Assembly (NCBI GenBank): GCA_938010625.1
Contig: CALLVJ010000002.1
Span: forward strand, 1 to 9,755
From: an uncultured Stomatobaculum sp.
GTDB taxonomy: Bacteria; Bacillota; Clostridia; Lachnospirales; Lachnospiraceae
DNA: 9,755 nucleotides
Direction: 5' to 3'
Shown here: positions 6,583 to 9,755 of the stretch, piece by piece
How positions within the stretch are numbered: position 1 is the stretch's first letter
Layout: every line of letters begins with the position of its first letter
Notes under the pieces: generated by a model
Database searches by the model: none
The model's input: only the letters and a program-made list of their open reading frames with translations
What the model was told of the DNA's origin: nothing
Program-made: the position numbers and the translations under genes

Positions 6583-8006
6583 TGAAGTTCATACGCCGCT
6601 CTCTCTACTTAAAATTTCTGCTCGGCTATCTGCTCTTTGGCGTCGCGGGCTTTCTCGCGGTCTCTACACTCTCCGCGCATCTCACCGAGAATTACCTGAT
6701 CAAGAGCCGCGCTCACACGCTCTATGACGAGGCGAGCCTGATTGCCGCCGCCTACTCGGGTGTCTATGACGGCAAGGCGTTGCCGCTCTCGAGCGCTTAT
6801 CCGCAGCTTGAGGCCGTCTCCACTTATTTGCAAGCAGAAATCTGGATTATGGATAAAAACGGTGCCATTATCCTTGACTCGGCGCACAGCTGGGACGGGC
6901 GCACCATCCCGGACTTTGATCCGACTGCTACCGGCAGCCGCTTCTATATGGTCGGCTCCTACTTTGGATCGTTTCCGGATACCGTCCTGAGTGTCTCCGC
7001 GCCGATCACAGGCAATTACCGAACCTATGGCTATGTCGTCATTCACCTCCGGATGACCTATGTCCAGGAAGATGCGATTCAGATTCTGAATCTGGTCTAC
7101 ATCAGCTACGGCATCGTCTTTCTGCTCTCGTTCACCTTTCTCTTTATTTTTCATTTTGTGGTCTACCGACCGCTCGCTGCGATCACCGAAGGCGCCCGCC
7201 AGTTTGCCGATGGCAATCTGACCCACCAGATTCCGGTGCGCGCTGAGGACGAGATGGGCTATCTCGCGACGACGATGAACGGCATGGCAGAAAAGCTCGC
7301 CCGTCTCGAGGAGGATGAGCGGCGTTTCATCGCCAATGTCTCGCATGACTTCCGCTCCCCGCTGACCTCCATCAAAGGCTTCTCCGAGGCCATTCTGGAC
7401 GGCACAATTCCGCCTGCGCAGCAGGACAAATACATGCGCCGCGTCATTGCGGAGAGCGAGCGCCTCACAAAACTCACGGAAAATATGCTGAATCTCAATA
7501 CGCTGACGCTCGGACAAACACTCCAAAGGAGTATCTTTGAGCTGAACGCACTGATTCGCGCGACCGCCGAGAGCTTTGAGCCCCAGTGCAAGGCAAAGCA
7601 CATTCACATCTCCTTGGTCTTTGCCGAAGAACAGACTTTTGTCTACGCCGATGCCCTGCGCATCCAGCAGGTGCTCTATAACCTCACCGACAACGCCATC
7701 AAGTTTTCGGCTGAAAACAGCGAAATTGAGATTGCCTGCGCAGAACGGCGCAGTCAGATTGCAGTCGCTGTGAGCGACAATGGCATTGGAATTCCCACCA
7801 AAGACCTGTCGCGCATTTTTGATCGCTTTTTTAAGGGTGACCGCTCCCGCGGTCAGGACAAGATGGGCGCAGGACTCGGGCTCGCAATCGCGCGGGAAGT
7901 CATGCTCGCGCACGGCGAGAGCCTCGAGGCCACGCAGCGCCCGGAGGGAGGCAGTCGTTTTGTCTTCACACTTCCCAAAGCTGACGAAAAAAATCTGCGC
8001 CACTGA
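6579..8006 (+). CDS. membrane sensor histidine kinase
   Basis: 475-residue kinase partner of the regulator. The first transmembrane helix spans about 11-32, an extracytoplasmic sensor of about 135 residues (33-168; DKNGAIILDS at 92-101 suggests a Cache/PAS-like fold, unconfirmed) follows, and the second helix spans about 170-196. A HAMP linker follows (YRPLAAITEGARQFADGNL, about 196-250). The dimerisation domain has the H-box NVSHDFRSPLTSIKGF with H256, and the ATPase domain has the N-box (YNLTDNAIKFS, N372), G1 (DNGIGI, D400), F-box (IFDRFFKGD) and G2 (GAGLGLAIA, 430-438). All catalytic motifs are intact. Unlike WalK it has no cytoplasmic PAS domain between HAMP and H-box. Start ATG at 6579 overlaps the regulator stop; a second ATG follows directly at 6582. 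No terminator is seen before the next gene 88 bp downstream. Confidence 0.95.
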   Translation: MMKFIRRSLYLKFLLGYLLFGVAGFLAVSTLSAHLTENYLIKSRAHTLYDEASLIAAAYSGVYDGKALPLSSAYPQLEAVSTYLQAEIWIMDKNGAIILDSAHSWDGRTIPDFDPTATGSRFYMVGSYFGSFPDTVLSVSAPITGNYRTYGYVVIHLRMTYVQEDAIQILNLVYISYGIVFLLSFTFLFIFHFVVYRPLAAITEGARQFADGNLTHQIPVRAEDEMGYLATTMNGMAEKLARLEEDERRFIANVSHDFRSPLTSIKGFSEAILDGTIPPAQQDKYMRRVIAESERLTKLTENMLNLNTLTLGQTLQRSIFELNALIRATAESFEPQCKAKHIHISLVFAEEQTFVYADALRIQQVLYNLTDNAIKFSAENSEIEIACAERRSQIAVAVSDNGIGIPTKDLSRIFDRFFKGDRSRGQDKMGAGLGLAIAREVMLAHGESLEATQRPEGGSRFVFTLPKADEKNLRH

Positions 8007-8025
8007 CAGGGAATTGTCATTCTGT

Positions 8026-8058
8026 CGTAAGGATTTTGTAAGCTCGCTGTGTTATACT
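8026..8058 (+). promoter_or_regulatory. promoter with GTAAG-N6-GTAAG direct repeat upstream of the first exported-protein gene
   Basis: GTAAG (8027-8031) and GTAAG (8038-8042) repeat with an 11-bp period. Exactly 10 bp after the second copy lies TATACT (8053-8058), preceded by TGT (extended -10). The repeat occupies the -35 position, which itself reads AGGATT at 17-bp spacing and is not a -35 match. Predicted start is near 8065. The pattern fits activation by an OmpR/PhoB-class regulator, most simply the one encoded upstream. Confidence 0.65.
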
Positions 8059-8083
8059 TATTCCATAGAAGTTTTTAGAATTC

Positions 8084-8097
8084 GGAGGTGTTTTATG
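8084..8097 (+). promoter_or_regulatory. ribosome binding site of the exported Fn3-like protein
   Basis: GGAGG (8084-8088) lies 6 bp before ATG 8095. The upstream open frame is only the shadow of the kinase gene, so this site defines the true start. Confidence 0.85.
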
Positions 8098-8904
8098 ATG
8101 AAACGACTGAAACGGGCAGCTGCCCTGTTCCTCTGCCTCGCAATGACGCTCTCACAGGGGGCTGTGAGCTTTGCCCGGACGGAAGACGACGACCCGCAGG
8201 ACTATTCGGTCAGCGATGTCTCCTTTGATGTCTCGAATGACCGCGTCTATGTGAACTGGTCGGTTGGCGACAGCCGCACAAGCTATACGGTGCAGCTCTA
8301 CAGCTCCTCGGATTTGAAGCCGAAACACAAAATTGGCACAGCGATCACGGCTGGTTATACGGCGGAAAAGGCCGACATCACGGACAAGGTCTTAAAGCGC
8401 GGCGCAGGCACTTATTACGCGCAGGTCACGGCGAAAAAGAAAGCCAAAGGCCAGCGTGCGGCTTCCGCGATGGGCGCTGAAACGATCACGTCTGAGGACA
8501 TTCAGATGATCAAGCAACGCCGCGGCAATATAGATGAAACAAAAACCTCTGCTGCGGCAAGCACGACAGCCAATCAGAATGGCACAACTGCCACGACGGC
8601 ACAGAATAACAGCGCTCAAACTCCGACTGCAACCACGCCGACCAGTCATTGGGAGTCCCTCGGCAACGGAGGCTGGAGCTACCTGCTTGCCGACGGTCAG
8701 AAGGCGACCGGCTGGTATCAAGTCGGCGACAAGTGGTACTACTCCGGCAGTGACGGCGCCATGTGGGCCAATGCCTGGATTAAGAGCGAGACCGAAGAAG
8801 GCGTCTACTACTATGTGGGGTATGACGGCGCCATGTTAGTCAGCACCCAGACCCCGGACGGCTATCTTGTAAACTATGAAGGCAAGTGGAGTCCGAGATC
8901 CTGA
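8095..8904 (+). CDS. exported Fn3-like protein with C-terminal cell-wall-binding repeats
   Basis: 269 residues, function unknown. A Sec signal peptide (basic MMKRLKR, hydrophobic core 8-23, likely cleavage after SFA at 27) is followed by an acidic stretch and a beta-rich Fn3-like domain (about 36-120; VYVNWS, YTVQLY, GTYYAQV). A low-complexity Thr/Ala/Asn/Gln linker covers about 150-184. The C-terminal aromatic/glycine repeat region (185-269) is of the choline-binding/cell-wall-binding type; one unit is clear (GWYQVGDKWYYSGSDGAM) with a degenerate unit on each side. It is probably non-covalently attached to the cell wall or its polymers; there is no LPXTG. No catalytic domain is visible, so it is not itself an evident autolysin. 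It has its own promoter with the direct repeat, and an intrinsic terminator follows. It is related to the next gene through the Fn3-like domain. Confidence 0.88.
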   Translation: MMKRLKRAAALFLCLAMTLSQGAVSFARTEDDDPQDYSVSDVSFDVSNDRVYVNWSVGDSRTSYTVQLYSSSDLKPKHKIGTAITAGYTAEKADITDKVLKRGAGTYYAQVTAKKKAKGQRAASAMGAETITSEDIQMIKQRRGNIDETKTSAAASTTANQNGTTATTAQNNSAQTPTATTPTSHWESLGNGGWSYLLADGQKATGWYQVGDKWYYSGSDGAMWANAWIKSETEEGVYYYVGYDGAMLVSTQTPDGYLVNYEGKWSPRS

Positions 8905-8939
8905 GCGCGCAGGGATTCTTACATTCTTTTCAATTAACA

Positions 8940-8974
8940 ATGGCATCGCGATTTTCGCGGTGTCATTTTTTTTT
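8940..8974 (+). terminator. intrinsic terminator after the first exported-protein gene
   Basis: An 11-bp stem (8940-8950 with 8956-8966, two G-U pairs) closes a 5-nt ATTTT loop and runs straight into a tract of nine T (to 8974). It lies about 35 bp after the stop codon and separates the two exported-protein genes. Confidence 0.9.
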
Positions 8975-8984
8975 GAAAAGGTTA

Positions 8985-9009
8985 CACAAAATGGCGTTAA
9001 TTTTTTGTG
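8985..9009. repeat. inverted repeat CACAAAA/TTTTGTG upstream of the last gene
   Basis: CACAAAA (8985-8991) and TTTTGTG (9003-9009) are 7-bp inverted arms with an 11-bp spacer. They sit between the terminator and the direct-repeat promoter and partly overlap a possible alternative extended -10, TGTGATAAT (9006-9014). This could be an operator or chance in AT-rich intergenic DNA. Confidence 0.35.
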
Positions 9010-9017
9010 ATAATCTT

Positions 9018-9060
9018 CTTACAGGAAAGTAAGAGAACTGTAAGTGAAATCCACTATTCT
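9018..9060 (+). promoter_or_regulatory. promoter with GTAAG-N6-GTAAG direct repeat upstream of the last gene
   Basis: GTAAG (9029-9033) and GTAAG (9040-9044) have the same 11-bp period as at 8027-8042, and TATTCT (9055-9060) follows again exactly 10 bp later. A third half-site in inverted orientation, CTTACA (9018-9023), lies one further 11-bp step upstream. No separate -35 is visible. Predicted start is near 9067, giving a leader of about 74 nt. Confidence 0.65.
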
Positions 9061-9108
9061 TTCCCGCTGAAATCGTTTAGGATAAAGACAACAAGAAAAG
9101 ATTACCAA

Positions 9109-9122
9109 GCAGGAAATCCTGC
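9109..9122 (+). other. small hairpin in the leader of the last gene
   Basis: GCAGG pairs with CCTGC across AAAT, ending 5 bp before the GGAGG ribosome site (9128-9132). The short perfect stem may position or stabilise the leader; no T-run follows. Confidence 0.4.
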
Positions 9123-9140
9123 GGAACGGAGGAAACAAAA

Positions 9141-9755
9141 ATGATGCAGAAGAATCTGTTAAAGAAAGTTGCTCCCATTGTTCTGAGCGCTGCTATGCTT
9201 CTCGGCATGACAAGCGTCGCCTTTGCAAAGTCCTCAAAAGGCGTTGTACAGAATGTCACGATTGATCTCGACTACGACCTCTCCCCGGGCATGACCGCAA
9301 GCCAGATCGACGCAGACAGCGACAGCGCAGGTGTGGACAACGTCACTTCGGTCACGAATACGGAATTTGGCAAAAAGCCGAAGGTCACATTGAAGTTAAA
9401 ACCCGACAGTGACTTTACCTTCAAGGGAACGCCGAAGGGCAATGTCAAGCTGAACGACAAGGCCGGAAAGGGCGCTGAGATCAACAAGGTTGTCACAAGC
9501 GCCAGCGCAATGACTGTCACCGTCACGCTGCCGAAGACCGGTTCCACGGACAAGGACGCGCTGGAAGTCGGCGATGTCTCATGGGGTGATGATGACAGCC
9601 CTGTCGTCTCGTGGGACCAGGCGGATTACGCAAAGCAGTACGAAGTAAAGCTCTACCGGAACAATACCATCAAGGATACCGTCACGACAAATGGCACCAG
9701 CTACGATTTCCGCAGCCAGATTCGTGAGAATGGCAAGGGCGACTACACCGTCAAA
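9141..9755 (+). CDS. exported Fn3-like surface protein, C-terminus outside window
   Basis: 205 codons are visible and open to the right edge; function unknown. GGAGG (9128-9132) lies 8 bp before ATG 9141, and a second ATG follows immediately. A signal peptide (MMQKNLLKK, hydrophobic core about 10-24, cleavage likely after AFA at 29) leads to a Thr/Val/Lys/Asp-rich beta domain (about 34-135, not recognised). Then comes an Fn3-like domain starting near 143 (VGDVSW, VVSWDQADYAKQYEVKLY) that runs off the window. That domain resembles the one in the preceding exported protein (SVSDVSF, VYVNWS, YTVQLY), so the two are partial paralogues. By analogy with the neighbour, cell-wall-binding repeats may follow to the right, but this cannot be seen. 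It has its own promoter with the shared direct repeat and lies after a terminator, so it is likely co-regulated with, not cotranscribed with, its neighbour. Confidence 0.85.
   Translation, partial: MMQKNLLKKVAPIVLSAAMLLGMTSVAFAKSSKGVVQNVTIDLDYDLSPGMTASQIDADSDSAGVDNVTSVTNTEFGKKPKVTLKLKPDSDFTFKGTPKGNVKLNDKAGKGAEINKVVTSASAMTVTVTLPKTGSTDKDALEVGDVSWGDDDSPVVSWDQADYAKQYEVKLYRNNTIKDTVTTNGTSYDFRSQIRENGKGDYTVK

Noticed and set aside
6609..8003. 464-codon open frame on the minus strand
   Set aside because: It is the antisense shadow of the histidine kinase gene, which has all kinase motifs. The shadow shows no recognisable domain, and long antisense frames are common in GC-rich genes.
8004..8019. Inverted repeat TGACA-N6-TGTCA at the kinase stop codon as a terminator
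   Set aside because: The stem is only 5 bp, AT-balanced, and no T-run follows. Read-through into the next gene remains possible.
7780..8094. Upstream extension of the exported protein to 7780
   Set aside because: The extension overlaps the kinase gene out of frame and would bury the signal peptide inside the protein. GGAGG 6 bp before ATG 8095 gives the natural start.
1..9755. CRISPR arrays, insertion sequences, tRNA or rRNA genes
   Set aside because: No regularly spaced repeats, transposase motifs, terminal inverted repeats or cloverleaf/rRNA signatures were seen.

Overview
The window looks like chromosome from a low-GC-lineage Gram-positive bacterium (Firmicutes/Clostridia, most like a Lachnospiraceae-type anaerobe) with moderately high GC for that group. 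This is inferred from the gene set (MutS2, YhaM, RlmCD/RlmD-type methyltransferase), the GGAGG-type ribosome binding sites, extended -10 promoters of the form TGnTATACT, and Sec-exported proteins with choline-binding-type cell-wall repeats. No species can be named from the sequence alone.

Layout. Positions 1-3304 hold three minus-strand genes in one tight operon, transcribed from about 3340 leftwards: a membrane-anchored HtrA-like protein with a PDZ domain whose protease site appears degenerate, a YhaM-type 3'-5' exoribonuclease, and a TrmA-family 23S rRNA m5U methyltransferase that runs off the left edge. A 165-bp divergent promoter region (3305-3469) follows. To the right, all genes are on the plus strand: mutS2 (3470-5836), an OmpR-family response regulator (start taken as TTG at 5878), and its sensor histidine kinase (4-bp overlap). 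Then come two exported proteins, each with its own promoter: a 269-residue Fn3-like/cell-wall-binding protein (8095-8904), closed by a strong intrinsic terminator, and a related exported Fn3-like protein (from 9141) cut by the right edge.

How it may work together. The most notable signal is regulatory. Both exported-protein genes are preceded by the same direct repeat, GTAAG-N6-GTAAG (11-bp period), placed exactly 10 bp upstream of a -10 box where a -35 box should be, and neither has a good -35. This is the geometry expected of activation by an OmpR/PhoB-class regulator, and such a regulator with its kinase is encoded immediately upstream. The half-site resembles the published WalR (YycF) box TGTWAH-N5-TGTWAH. 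The inference is a compact locus in which an envelope-sensing two-component system switches on adjacent cell-surface proteins. The other genes are ordinary housekeeping genes, apart from the apparent pseudoprotease and some leader features at mutS2. No mobile element, CRISPR array, tRNA or rRNA was seen.
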